64,000 bases of DNA from Adineta steineri (Eukaryota; Rotifera; Eurotatoria; Adinetida; Adinetidae). Of this stretch, positions 1 to 12,900 are shown one piece after another. Where the stretch lies: positions 1 to 64,000 of the forward strand of contig CAJNOI010000324.1 of assembly GCA_905250115.1 (NCBI GenBank), read 5' to 3'. The position numbers and the translations under genes are program-made. The stretch's first letter is position 1, and every line of letters starts with the position of its first letter. Under the pieces are notes generated by a model. It had not been told where the DNA came from. It searched no databases and was given only the letters and a program-made list of their open reading frames with translations.

Positions 1-17
1 CCACACCCATACCCACT
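1..17. repeat. Telomere-like hairpin repeat, right arm only
   Basis: The C-rich arm (CACACCCATACCCACTC) of the dispersed hairpin family is visible. The left arm would lie outside the window. Confidence 0.45.
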
Positions 18-680
18 CGTGATACAACACAAACAAATGCTCTCCTTTCAGGTTACGCAACATCAATGACAGTACAGATCAATACAGCCAGTCAAACGAA
101 CTATCAAATATTGATACTTCCCGCAATATACTTCACATCGCCCTCATCTTGTTCTTGCCATTTTGATCCAACGTGTGTTGAATCAGTGGCTCTTTTTACC
201 TATCCAAATATAGCAACCTTCTATTCTGTTCCAGGATTTTCATGGTCTGTCAAATAATCGAAAGAACTCTGAAGTTAAATCTTGCTTCTCTGTACAACCA
301 AAGTTGGATTGATGAGTTTCGTGCAATAATTCAATTCGATCATTTTAATCATGTTCATATCAATGTAACAGCATTGAAGTCTTCTCTGAATAGTCAACAT
401 AATATCACGACATCGATCAACATCCTGATGGAACAGATAATGACTGAGCATTGGTATACTCATGTCAACTATTCTGCTTATTACGATCAATATTATCCTA
501 TTGAATGAAAGTATACCTATACTATTAGATATGATATTCTTTATATTATCACGACAATCGTTGGACTAGCTGACGATCTTGTCGTCTTGCTTAAACTTTT
601 ATTCTTACCTTTTGCTTTCTGTGACAATTGCGTACCTTTGAAGTTTGCTGTCGATGTGTTTCATTTATTGTCAGTTGCTC
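1..680 (+). pseudogene. Relic of the two-TM Cys-rich family, cut by the window edge
   Basis: Two reading frames, about 66-257 and 242-508 continuing to about 620, together resemble the second half of the modules at 27.6-32.9 kb. The order is a CSC-type motif near 150, a VPG motif near 230, a YNQS stretch near 297, the E-x-W...NYS-x-YY stretch near 450, and the hydrophobic stretch after the YTY motif near 515-600. The frame shifts near 245, and a TGA at 506-508 falls where intact copies have the last ectodomain Cys. Two other conserved Cys positions read as Leu and Trp. A TTTCAG at about 46-51 could be an old splice acceptor. I infer a dead paralogue; its 5' part lies outside the window. Confidence 0.7.
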
Positions 681-860
681 ATACTGAATTATATTTAACC
701 AACTTGATGTTTAATAAATATGAGGATACTTGTGTGCATGAAAGTATTGTTGGAGAAAAAATGGCTTCATTCACACTCACATCATCATCTCCTATTCCTT
801 CTCTTTTTTTTATCTTTTATATCTAAACAAAGGTGTGTGTCCTTATTGTTTGTTGCGCAT

Positions 861-917
861 CTTGTGGGTGTGTGCTCAGTTTCATGTTTCCTAGCCTCAC
901 ACCCATCCCGCCGTAAG
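861..917. repeat. Telomere-like hairpin repeat
   Basis: Left arm CTTGTGGGTGTGTG at 861-874, right arm CCTCACACCCATCCC at about 894-908. Confidence 0.6.
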
Positions 918-1451
918 ACACTGGTCTAGTTTACCATAAAGAACCTATATACAATAATCGTAACAAACAATCTCCGTAGCGACTGATTTTACATCCACAA
1001 TCAATAGCTTTTTGTACGAACAACTTTGCGCAATTTTCAGTATCGTTCCCAGAAAAAAGCGTTAGTTTTCTCATTCTCTTTTTCCCGGAAAAAAAGCCTG
1101 TCTGTCTTCTCCGTTATATTCTGCTTTCCGAAACAATTTTTTTGCTTCCATTACAATATTAACTGACGTGTCACGATATTTTTCTTTGTTCTCACATTCT
1201 TTTTCCCAGAAAAAGCTATTTCTCGTCCCAGAAAAAAAAAAAAATAACTTCAGAGCTCGATGATGGATAGTGAATATGATGTTACATTCTGTCTTTCAAC
1301 GCATACAGGTAAAGATTGAAGATTGTTTCGAGTATTTATATGTGCAACGGAGTTTTCAACTGGTTGAAAGAGTAAGATTGTGGCGTAACCAGACCGTGAC
1401 TGAAGGGAGCTCAGTTCCCCTACAAACGTTCGAGCTCTCCCCCCACCTCAC

Positions 1452-1526
1452 AAGGGCGAGTGTGAATGCGGGTAGGTGTGAGTGTGAGTATGATTAAAAT
1501 AACGTCCACACCCACTCTTAAGATCC
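1452..1526. repeat. Telomere-like hairpin repeat
   Basis: The G-rich left arm (1453-1491) contains GGTGTGAGTGTGAG. The right arm (1506-1526) is CCACACCCACTCTTAAGATCC, matching the reverse complement of the family terminus ATCTTGAGGGTG. Confidence 0.65.
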
Positions 1527-1846
1527 TTTAAAAAACTAGTTAAAATCTTCTCAATAAATGTTTTCTTTGGGCAAGTGTCTGCTCAGTATAAGTCTTCTGT
1601 TTGTGGTAAAAATTTCAGCTCAATCGGTCGAACCGTTTTCGAGGTCTGAGATTCGACCAAAAAGAGTGGAGTACCTTTACATCTCCTCTAGCCTCTCGTG
1701 CAGGGCTGATAGATTTTCTGATTTGGCCTAGAGACTCCTGGTTTTTAAACTTTTCTTTTGATAATATTCCTTTTGAATTCAGGAGCTGATCTTTAAGATT
1801 TTCTCCTGATTTCTTGATTTTAATTCTTTTCTTAAACCCCGTCCTA

Positions 1847-2183
1847 TAACAGAAGCCCCTATCACACTAGAAGCCCCTCTGAGATGAGCAATGCATTTGA
1901 CGTATTAGAAGCGCTATAATTTCTCAAAAAACATTTTCACATTTTTTAATTTTTTTTCCAAATTTAAAGTAAAAATTTCACTGATTCCGACCTAACTGTG
2001 CTAAAATTTGAAAATCCCGCTAGAAATATTCTAAAAAACTTATAAAAATCTTGAAAATCTGTGGAAGTCTTTCGAATCGTTTTTGTAGTCATTTAATGAA
2101 AAGTTTTTTTGACTTAATAGAAGCTCCCTTCAGACGCTGCAGCTGGTGGACATATTAGAAGTTTACGGGAGCTTCTATTATGA
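1847..2183. repeat. Cluster of TATTAGAAGC-like motifs with a terminal inverted repeat
   Basis: AGAAGC-type motifs recur near 1850, 1868, 1905, 2117, 2155 and, inverted, 2170-2178. The last two make an inverted repeat, TAATAGAAGCTCCC (2115-2128) against GGGAGCTTCTATTA (2167-2180). No open frame accompanies them. This could be the end of a degenerate mobile element or a satellite; the family is not recognised. Confidence 0.4.
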
Positions 2184-2730
2184 AGAGAGGAGGGGAGGCG
2201 AGGGGTTTCCACATTTTTTACACCGTGCAATGCATGAAAAATGAAAAAATAAGAGGATTATCACAGTCAGATATATGCAGTAACAGCTCAAGTAGTGCGA
2301 AATCGGCATCGTATTCGATTTTTTTGAAATTCCAGAAGATGAGAGCTAGTCACAAAACGTCTGGTCGCATATTAGGATTTATTTCTCAAAAAAATACAAG
2401 TTCTGGTTTGCAAAACTCAATTGCATACTGTGTATTTATACAATACTCCTATATTTTTTGTAAAATGATATATTTCGACTTCTTTCGAGTATTTTAATCG
2501 TCTTCAGCTTTTGTTTCTTAGAATATTCATTCTTTGCGGCATGGTATGAATCAGTACCGAGAGTATCTGTTGTGAAATGGTAAACCAGTCTGATCGATTG
2601 AAATCACATGCTGTATCGAAAAAATTTGGTGAAACAGATAAAAGAAAACAGCGACTAAATTTTGAATTCTTTTGAGAAGCAATTTTTATAGAAAAATGGG
2701 CCTAAATATAAGATACATTGTGGACAAGTC

Positions 2731-2912
2731 TTTCCTCCCTCTTTATTTCTATGGTATCATACTTTTTATAAAATTTATTGCCGAGTAGAGATATGACTTG
2801 AGAGTTTTATTGTACTGTAAAATCATACTGAAATAAAGTTGTCAAGTCATATCTCTACTGGGCAATAAATTTTATATAAAGTATGATAATAAAAAACGAA
2901 GAGGGAAAATAT
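2731..2912. repeat. Long imperfect inverted repeat (MITE-like)
   Basis: Arms of about 70 nt (2731-2802 and 2842-2912) pair over most of their length around a loop of about 40 nt. For example ATCATACTTTTTATAAAATT near 2757 faces AATTTTATATAAAGTATGAT near 2869, and both arms carry the GCAATAAA/TTTATTGCC and AGTAGAGATATGACTTGA blocks. There is no coding potential. I infer a MITE or fold-back element; no target-site duplication was identified. Confidence 0.65.
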
Positions 2913-3144
2913 TTTCGTGCGATGGTGCAGTTTTGGAGAGCACGTATGATCCATCCAACAAGAACCATTTTTTTAAAGTGAATTTTACATCAAATAATTA
3001 AATAACCTGTGTTTTGTCCCCTTTTTTATCAACTCTAGCAGAAATCTATGCGGTACCTTAGTTTTTTATGGCCAGTAACAGGGTCGACAAAAAAAATTTT
3101 TTGAAAAAATTCAGTCCGTAAAATGCTCACCTCTAGATCAGTCG

Positions 3145-3314
3145 TCCTATTCCACAATATTGAATATTTCAGGAATCAGTTCTCGAAATCGGTGGAACTC
3201 GCTCAGTAACGAGTGGGTCTCTTATATTGTGTGTCGATCGAATTCCCAGAATTGGACGGAGTCGATTCCAGTGCGGAACTGATTCCTACAATGTTCAACA
3301 TTGCGGAATAGGAT
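3145..3314. repeat. 170-bp element with terminal inverted repeats (MITE-like)
   Basis: Terminal arms of about 38 nt, 3145-3182 and 3276-3314. TCCTATTCCACAATATTGAA faces TTCAACATTGCGGAATAGGA, and GGAATCAGTTC faces GAACTGATTCC. It has no open frame and the flanking duplication is unclear. The size and structure suit a non-autonomous DNA transposon. Confidence 0.6.
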
Positions 3315-3838
3315 GTATTCTCGGGTGAAAAGCTTTGCTTTTTCGCAGATAAAGTACGTGGCACCGTCGTATTTTCCTTCTAGTTTCGAGAGAAACTTTG
3401 CTGATTTTGCTCCCGATTTTGTGAAAAAACTCTCTTGATCAACTCCTATTTTTTAACGAAAAAACTCTGTTCTAAAATTTGGATTTGGCAACCCTGCTAT
3501 TATCTCCAAGTTGCGGAGACGTTCAGGGATCAACGAGAAGATTATACAAGCATTTAGATCTAAGCAGATGTCATTGATTCATCAGCTGCAAAGTCATGTG
3601 TGGTTCACAAAGGCTTTTTTTATTACTAATATAATCGTTGTGATTGAAAGAACAGGAATTGAAACATTAACATTTCTTCTAAAGATGAAATGTGTTTTTC
3701 TTCTTTCTTCTTGTCGATGATTTGCGTAGTTTCATCGTCAGTCGACAGTAGCTAGGCATCTATAGATTTATTCTTACCTTTTAATAAACCATACACAGAC
3801 GCATGGTTGCTGTTTTCTTACGTACTCGAAGCCATTTA

Positions 3839-3893
3839 TTGCTCGTGAGCAACGACGTTTTGTCAATACCTTTCATAGTTTCGTCTATGAAAG
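3839..3893. promoter_or_regulatory. Two short palindromes upstream of the giant gene
   Basis: TTGCTCGTGAGCAA (3839-3852) is a perfect 6-bp palindrome with a 2-nt centre. CTTTCATAG-TTTCGT-CTATGAAAG (3870-3893) is a perfect 9-bp stem with a 6-nt loop. They end 52 nt before the ATG of the giant gene and could act in promoter or 5'UTR control. This is positional inference only. Confidence 0.35.
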
Positions 3894-3944
3894 TTGATTC
3901 GTCTTGCTTACGACCAATTTCGAATCTTTTCTGAATTGCCGTAG

Positions 3945-6900
3945 ATGAACGAATCGATTATTAATCATTTATTTCTTCCTTATGATCTACCATCTTCACC
4001 TGATTTCTTAACTGAAAATAATCATCAGAATGAGCATGTTTTATTGGACTGCATAAATGAATTCTTACATAAACAATTCGGAACTAATGGAGCAACCGTG
4101 TTTCCAATGTTCCAAGGTCTTTTGGAGTGCGTCGAACGCTGGTCGCGCTTACAGAACGTGCAAATTATGTCAGTATCGACTCTACAATCGACTCTTCAAC
4201 AGCTCCCATTAGGCGCATACCTTCCCATCTACTTTCATGCTCAGAACGCCGCAGTTCTAGTTGAGGTCGATGAAAATAACTTCAATCAACCATTGATATC
4301 CGCATGGGAAGTGTTACTACCAATTGAAAAGATCACTTCCTCCATTTTCCCGCATCAGTCCTCGTTTCCCGTCACAAAGTACAGACTGCGTGATCGATCT
4401 CAGCTGACTTCAACCGCTCACTGTGAATTATTAATGGATTTCATGCATAATACCATTCAGTATTCCAAATGCATGGGCACTTCGCGCAATAGTCCGCAAA
4501 TCGTCGATGTTCCCGTCTCACACTATGTGTGTCAGTGGTGGATTCAACATTTCGAAGGAATGAAAATCGAGACTAGTGGCAAGTCGCCTGTTCCATTCAA
4601 GAAAAAACATCGGGATCAAATTAGATGCAATGGAACGCCGTCTCGTTTTCGACGCTCTGGCTTATGGATGACGATGAAGACTGTTTTTCAAACTATGCTG
4701 GTTAATCGTTTGGGGAACATGGGTATTCTCGTTTATAAATTACTCGTTCTCGATTTTCTCACATATGTCATTTGCACGAAACAGACTTCGATCGAGAGAG
4801 TCATTCATGGTCTTCGTAAGATCACACGAAGATTGAATAAAATTGAATGGTCACTTCCATCACTGGATTTCAATGATCTGATCACATGGGCCCAGCGTAT
4901 CAAACAAGATGTGCAAATGAAAATGGACCAAATATTTCTCAAATCAAGTTGGCAAGAACCTTTTCAGACACATGAACAGAAAAAACAGCTCGTAGTCATC
5001 GATTGTTCGGTTTTAGCTAATCCTAAAACATTTCAGCACGCATGCTTACAACTGAAAGCTTATTTGAAGGATAAAGATTCACCCAAAAAATCGGGAGTAT
5101 TTTCAGGTATGACAGAGTTAGATGATTCGACTGATTTTCATCATATAGACTTCATACCTTCGTACGCTGTACTAACGACAAAAATGAATTATACTATCGG
5201 AATAGCTGTGACTTACATGGAAATTTGGGTACGAACGAATTTAAAACAATGGATCAACGCGCCATCAATATGCATTAAGGGTAAAAATCGTATGAAAATT
5301 CTCTTAGACTTTTTCGAAGAGTATCAAGAACATGCATTATGTCATTATTGGCCAGACGAAGGTCAAACCGATCCTGTCGGCCACAGTCGATTCGTTCTCA
5401 CCTCTTTAACAATTATTCGATTCGCTCATGAAAAACTATGCGAAGATCCTGAGCTGCAACGATTAAAACAACACTCGATCAGCATTCCTGATTTGATGAT
5501 ATTATTCGAATTCTTAACATTGCCGAATCAAGACGACATGCGTTGGGCCCAACAGCTGTGTGATTATTTCAAGATTTTCATTGATAAACCGTATCCTGAC
5601 CTTCTAAAAAGTATCAACTCCAGAAATGCATTTGGCGTGTATTATGCTGGGCAATCATCATCGATGCGAGAGAGCATTGAGAGAATCCGAGCAGAAGCTG
5701 AATGGGATAAACAGCAGAAAATACAAGAAGTGAATATGGAAAAAGCGAGGTACATGAATCTGATGGGTTCAGTAGCTCATCTTCCGTGCAGATGTTACTA
5801 TGAGGATGGGCGCTCACATAAATGCCGTCGATGTATAACCGAAACAAATGCACAGAATATCAAAGTCAACATTTTTGAATGTCCTTTGCCCGTCTCCCAC
5901 GAAAGTGCTTTAGCAGTTATTTTTGAACTACAAATGCCCATTGCCATTCGAGCATACCGAGATATCGTCTGGCAGTTTATCAACCGACCTCAACCACGAC
6001 CGGACGCGAAAACACATAACTGGTTAAGCACGCCACCACATTCTATCAAATTAGGACCGTATTCTACCGGGCCCAGTGGTCGACGAGTTCACCTGGTCTC
6101 ATCGACCAAATCAGTCACACAGGCATACGCTAGTAGCCCACCACGCGTTTCAAGCACACCGGTCGAGGGTTTCTTATTCGAGAATAGTCTCACAGTTCAG
6201 ATCTCACCTACACAGCCAGTTGCATTCGGTGATGAATGTCGCACACTGACGCCACAGCTTCAGGATCCTAATTACAAACAGCTTCAGTTCACTATCAATG
6301 ACACTCAGTTTGTGCAAAACCGCGTCATTGCTAAACTCTCTACACTGCCATCAAAACTGCAACCAGCACAATTTGTCGAGTTTGGCTCGTTTCGATCCGG
6401 ACATCGGCTGCAATGGTGGAATCTATTAACGATTTTAGAGATGGAATCCTTAGCCATTGCTGAAGAAAGTGTGGCGATACTCGTTATACACTCGATATTA
6501 CAGTTTGGTCCCTTAGTGGAAGATTCACAGCAAAGAGTGAATCCCTGGTGTGCTGATTCCCATCGAGATCTACTGGAAGACCATTTCGTCGACGAACTGA
6601 TTTTTCGCTTGAACCGCCACTTGGACGATTGTGAGCTCAACTGGCAAAATGAGTCGGTGCTGATGGTCATCACTACGATTACCATGCGAATATTGACCAT
6701 TTGTAATCCAACGAAAGAGAAGATAGTAGTAGATCTAGTATTGCGATGCCGTCGAACCGGCGAAAAATGGATTGACTTGATTTCGAGCAGTATTCAGAGC
6801 GCCTCGTCAGATGTTGGACAGACTGAAAAACTTCGTCTTAAACTGGAGTCTATCGGCGTGTCGTGTGTTCTAACATTCGCCACGCATTCGGATCGAACTC

Positions 6901-9900
6901 ATCATGTCTTATCGGCGAATACACATATTCTTTCTTTGTTGAAAGTAGTCACGACAGTTCACGACAATATGGTTTTGAATAAAACTCTTCGAAACGGCAG
7001 TGTCTTCTTGAGAAATATGAAGCGACATAGTGAGCGTGCCTTAGTCGACTTGCAGCCAACAATTACCGAATTGCTTCAAAAGACATCCTATCAAAGTTTG
7101 AACGAATTCGCGGCGATCTATTGGGCTGTAATTAAAAGAAAAGGCAGTATGAACGGACAATGGAACAAACGAAGAGCAGATACGCATGATGGATGGTACG
7201 ACTGTTGGTATGAATCCAGGTATCTCTCTATTGATTGTATCCGAGGACAATTCTTGGTTGATGGGATGACCGTTGGTTTTCTACCTGAGACGATCACTTC
7301 GAATAAATTGTTTATCCGAGTGTTTGGGTACCATATTTTCGAAGTACAACTAGCCGAGACACCCAATACCTATATCACAAAGCATTCGTATCACGATGAT
7401 GGACGAGTTTACTACGAATTTCAATACGACAGTCAAAACAAGTGGTTGACGATTATCGAACGACATCCGCAGACGAGCGAAACGTTTCAATTAATTCCTC
7501 ATAGTTGCTTTCAAAACGAGCTGCCCATCTCCTTCGTCTTGAATCATAGCCATTGGGTGAATAGCAAAACTCAAGTCGTTGAGTTTCGCTCTATCTCTTT
7601 CGAGAGCAAGCGCTTTCTGGACGACAAACCCTATGCACTGGCACTGACGACAGGATATCTTACCACTACCGATACAGCTTCTTCTCAGATTCTAGTTAAC
7701 CAAACATCGTTGTTTTTTCAGTATTTGTTTCATTTGTATTTCATTCGTCTGGACGACATGCCTCACGTACATATGATGAGAGATGATGCTTTAGATTTAA
7801 TTCACTCACCGCTCCGATCGCAGCCCAATCTAACCGTTCACATTCATCTACCACGTCTAGGAATTGCTTTCAGGTACGATGCTGGAAACCATCTCATCAC
7901 GTCTCGGGAATACTCCGATATGTACGTAGCACGCAATCAGTGGCTGGGAACATTGACGGGCTTGCAGTCCGGTCTGCTCCTCTCGCCTCTAGCCGTCGAT
8001 ACTCATCAGCTAGTGAACTACCCATATCGGAAATTCATCATTCCTTTCGGACAAGTTCACGCCACTACCACTTTCGACAACCATCAAATCGTCAACGTCG
8101 AACGACGTTCCTCATCAAGCGAATTTCTTCGTCATTACTTTGTCTTCACCATGAATGACCGATTACAAATTCTGCAATCAACGGATAGTCCTACAGGCTG
8201 GCTATATCTAGCGTTGTTACATGCTATGACGTCTCATGTCTTATCGGATGAATACACTGGCATGACAGGTATGGAGCGTGCCTTTCAATTGCTACATTCA
8301 GCTGGCTGTTCGTCGGTTCAGCCTTATAGTGGCCTTTCGTTGGACATTCTAAGTCAAATTGCTAGTATTTCGCCACGGACGAGCTACTATCCTCAAGATT
8401 CTAATTTGATGACCAAACTGGACTGGAATCATAGCGCCCTACCTCGTTCTACGCAACATTTCGGTTACTACCTGATCGCCAAAAACCTCATTAATGATAG
8501 TGAACAATTCCGATTCATGTATCCAGCGATACCGTCGAACCAAATACCGAAGTTATTCGACGAGAAAGTGTATAATCAAACGCTAATGAAAAAGCTCTAT
8601 TGGGATTATCGAGACTTCTATAATCTGTCAGCTAGATTAACCGACGAACTAGAGCTTAGTATCATGAGCAACAGCCGCGGGACACCGCATTATTCCACTG
8701 TGCACTGTTGCTCGTATGCGACTAGCTATGACCCCGTTCATCTTGTCCATCACCTTTATAACCAAGGAACTGTCAGCCTTCTCGATTGCTCCAAGCGGCC
8801 TTGGTTACCATTGTCTGAATGGTTGCTTTCGAAAAATCCGCTTGAAAATATTTGGGTTGGTCTACTACGCATGGCGCAGCGTTTCAAAGTAGAAGCGGCG
8901 GGAAAAGCAACAGATAATATTGAACGTTTGGAAACTCTATTAGATTTTCTTCATTATCTCTGTGGTAATCAGCAGTTCCTCCCATTCTATCTGCAAATGC
9001 TAAGAACAGTATTGAAGGTCCATTCGATATCATTGGCTTCAATCACGTTTCCTTTATTTATTCTATATGTGGATATTGAAGACACAGAATATACAGAGAA
9101 AAAGATCAAGTTGCCGAATCAATTGACAGCGCGCCAGAAAGCAGAAATTCTAGAACAAGTGAGACGTTGCTCAGTGCGTGGTCATTCATTTGTACGGTCT
9201 GATAAATTATTAAATTTTAACGAGATCTGTCAGATCAATGATCTTTTAACATCCTGGGAAAATAACCAACAGCTTCATTTATTTTTACACACAGTTCAAT
9301 CTCTCATCTGCTCTGTCGCCATCACGCCCTTTCACACTCAAGTAATTTACACTGCTCAACAGTTCGTTGTAGAACTCTGTAAAGATCACCATCAAATAAG
9401 ACTTCGCCCGCCAGGCAAAGCGATCGATGCAAAACAGTTATCAAACGCACGACAAAAATTTGAACAGACTTCTGTGAATCATTTCCATGAAACAATAGCA
9501 GCCATCATTCCGAATAGCACTGAACGCAAGTCCTCTCCACCAGCAATTTTTCCTTCTCTAGCCGATCCAAAAAACTCCCTTTACGAAATTACCAGCTACT
9601 TCAAACAGCAGCTAGATGAAAGTTGGGCCAAATTACTCTTGGACGAACAAATTCCTTTCCGGAAACCTCCGATCGACAACGTGATGCAGTTTCTTCGCGG
9701 CTTGCGTGAGGAATCCACGGAAGACTGGAAGACATTAGAGGAATCTATTACAGCATCCAATGAACAATTATTCAAAACAGGCTTGCTCTTCCGAATGACT
9801 CCCACGGTCCTTATTGCTCGTTTACAACAAGACACAGCCGCTCTGAATTTATCGGTCGATCAAAAAACGTTCTTGGGTGGCATTCTTGTCAATTGGTCTT

Positions 9901-12900
9901 TGCAACAATACGCAGAACGAGCTTTACACTTTGATATGAACGGCAAATCCGAAGACTTCAGAAAGGAGATTTCGAATATGCCACACTCGAACTGGATCCC
10001 ATCCAAGCACGTTCCTTGGCTAATTTTAGAGCTGGAAATGAACATAACTATTCGAGAGATCCAGATCAAAGTCGCGCGACATATGATGGAGCCCCATCTA
10101 AATGCTAATGATGCATCGGTACGCAGTATCGTCATGCAAATGAATATGGGCGAAGGCAAAACATCGGTCATTCTGCCAATGTTAGCCGTGAGTTTGTCGT
10201 CATCGTCTTCCAGTTTAGTTCGCATCATTGTACTTAAATCACTATTTCCAACGAACTATCACTCATTACGGTATAAACTAGGTGGTCTGCTCAATCGACG
10301 TATATTTCCATTTGCCTGCCGGCGTGACCTGAACTTCAACGACAAACAAATCGAAGAAATTCAGGGTTATCTACGACGAGGATTGAGGAACTGCGATGTG
10401 ATCATCACTTCCCCGGAAGATATTCTTTCTTTTGATTTGCTGACCATTGATAACTGCCGACGCGGCGAGTACAAAACCGGCCGTTCAATGCTAATTCTTC
10501 ATCGCTGGATCAAATCGTACGTTCGGGATATTCTTGACGAGTCGGATGAGATCTTACACGTCAAGTATCAGTTAATCTACACGGTGGGCGGGCAACAACA
10601 AGTGGACGGAGGTAGTGAACGATGGAAAACGATTCAATCGATTCTTCATTTAGTTAAAAAGCACGCGCCAAAGCTCTCCGATGAGTTTCCCAAGGCAATT
10701 TGTTACCAACCTGCGAAGCGCCGCAGTGGTTTCCCGCAGTTTCGGTTGCAATCATGCCAGCCATATCCAATCTTGTGTCACGATGTAGGCAGCGAGTGGG
10801 TTGATAATGGAAACTATCGACACGTTGATAAAGACGTCATTCTCTCATTTCTGTTAGAAACCGAACAGTCGGTGGATGCCCTTAAGAATCGATTTCCTCT
10901 GCATAGCATTCAATTGTTTCTTATTGCTCGTGGTTTGCTCTCGTCCGAAGTCTTGTTGGTTGCTTTGAAAAAGCGCTATCGAGTGAATTACGGGATTAAT
11001 CCAAACTGTGTGTTCAATCGGTTAATGGCCGTACCGTTTCGTGCGAAGGATGTTGTAGCCGATCGAACTGAATTCGGCCATCCAGATGTCGCTCTTGTCT
11101 TAACGCACTTGACATACTATTACTCGGGATTGACTGACGACCAGTTAGAAAAATGTTTCAAACGAGTAAACGAAGAGGAAAATGATCCGGCGGCCATCTA
11201 CGATCAATGGATTGTCTCTGAAGAAGATGATAAAAACATCCATGTCGGTATCAGACAATGGAAAGGAGTTAATTTGAGGGATTGCCAACAAACAACACAG
11301 TTACTCTATCCAATTTTTCGCTACAATACGCTAGTTGTCAACTATTTTCTCAATCATTTCGTCTTTCCACGCGAAGCGAAACAATTCCCTCAGAAATTAG
11401 TGGCATCAGCCTGGGATTTGTCTTCGTCTATTCGATCGAAAATTATCACGGGATTCAGTGGCACAAATGACACGCAGCTATTACTTCCTACTCAGATTCG
11501 TCAGTACGACCTACCTGAACTGCAAAAAACCGATGCCATCGTCGTCAACAATCTACTACAGCCAGAAAACGAAAAGTACCAATCCTTCCCCATCAACATC
11601 AATTCACAGGAGATTATCACTCGAATCGTCGAGTCTAAGGATACCATCAATGTCATCTTAGATGTTGGAGCATTGTTTATCGACGGAAGCAACCGAGAGA
11701 TTGCGCTGAAATGGCTGAATCTTTCTGACAGGAATCAGATTGACTATGCGGTTTATTTCCAGACTGATTCGATCATCGCCTGTAGTCGGCAGTTGCATGA
11801 GCACCCCTTTGAAACATCTCCTGCCAACGAGCGCTTAGACCGTTGCGTGTTCTATCTGGATGAGATTCATACGAGAGGAACTGATTTTAAGTTTCCGATC
11901 GGGTTCCGAGCAGCAGTGACCTTGGGCACGGGGCTAACCAAGGACCGCTTTGTGCAAGCCTGCATGCGAATGAGAAAGTTAGAGAAGGGGCACTCACTCA
12001 CCTTCTGGAGCTCGCATGAAGTTCACCAACAGATGGTTCAATCAAAAATCACCGCTCACGAGCCGATTATGCTAGTTGATATTCTCCGTTGGGTATACGA
12101 GAATACGATTCAGTCTACTTGGGACGGATTGCATCATTGGGCAGCGCAAAGTGCGAGTTTCCAACGAAAGACCGTGGCCTTTCGGAAAGTCAACTGGAGT
12201 GACCAGGAACAAACGTTCACCGACACATTGATGGAAGAAGTAGCGAAAGAATGTCTCGAAGCTGAGATTATTCAATTAGTTAGCATGTATGGTTCTCGGA
12301 AAGTGCTTCAAACAGTGCTGGAAATTCACTTCGATCGTTATCGACATATCAAGCTCCATCTCTCGACTGAATTGAAGAAAGAGGTTTTAAAACGATTGCT
12401 CGACTATGGCGGCACAAAGCAACGCTTGTCTCAGTTGCTAGATGAAGAGCAACAGCGAGAGCTAGAACAAGAACTGGAAGAAGAACGACAAGTAGAACGC
12501 CCGCCACCGGTGAAACCGTGTGAGCCGATCTTACACGAAGAAATTAAGCAATTAGCTGACAACCGCCGTACTACGTTACATTTAGATGCACTGGCGAACG
12601 TCTTTCGTTATTTGCCTTACGCCTTTGCGGGTACTACATTTGCCAGGGAGTGTCAACCAAACAGCTGGCTAAAGAATCTTTGGATTTCAACCGAGTTTCA
12701 ACGTGTGGTTCAAGCGAAAGGAGAAGTATTGAATCCTTTTATGCGTCCGCCGAGATGGATCGTTGTTTATCGAAATCAACAGCTCATATTCGTAAATGCT
12801 CTCGAAGCTAATTGGCTGATGGGTCATCTGCGTCTGAACACTTCGCAACTGACGACATTACGTTTACTGTTGCCTCATTTGAAAAGAGTGCAATCCATTT

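Larger units (their letters stand above)
681..3944. other. Gene-poor spacer with several repeats
   Basis: No convincing gene. Contents are two hairpin repeats (861-917, 1452-1526), a repeated TATTAGAAGC motif (1847-2183), two larger inverted repeats (2731-2912, 3145-3314) and two small palindromes just before the giant gene. The short open frames at 1270-1497, 2180-2497 and 3511-3720 show no family resemblance or protein-like composition. Confidence 0.6.

Noticed and set aside
5614-12275. Minus-strand and alternate-frame open frames inside the giant gene
   Set aside because: Shadows of the coding strand with no family resemblance.
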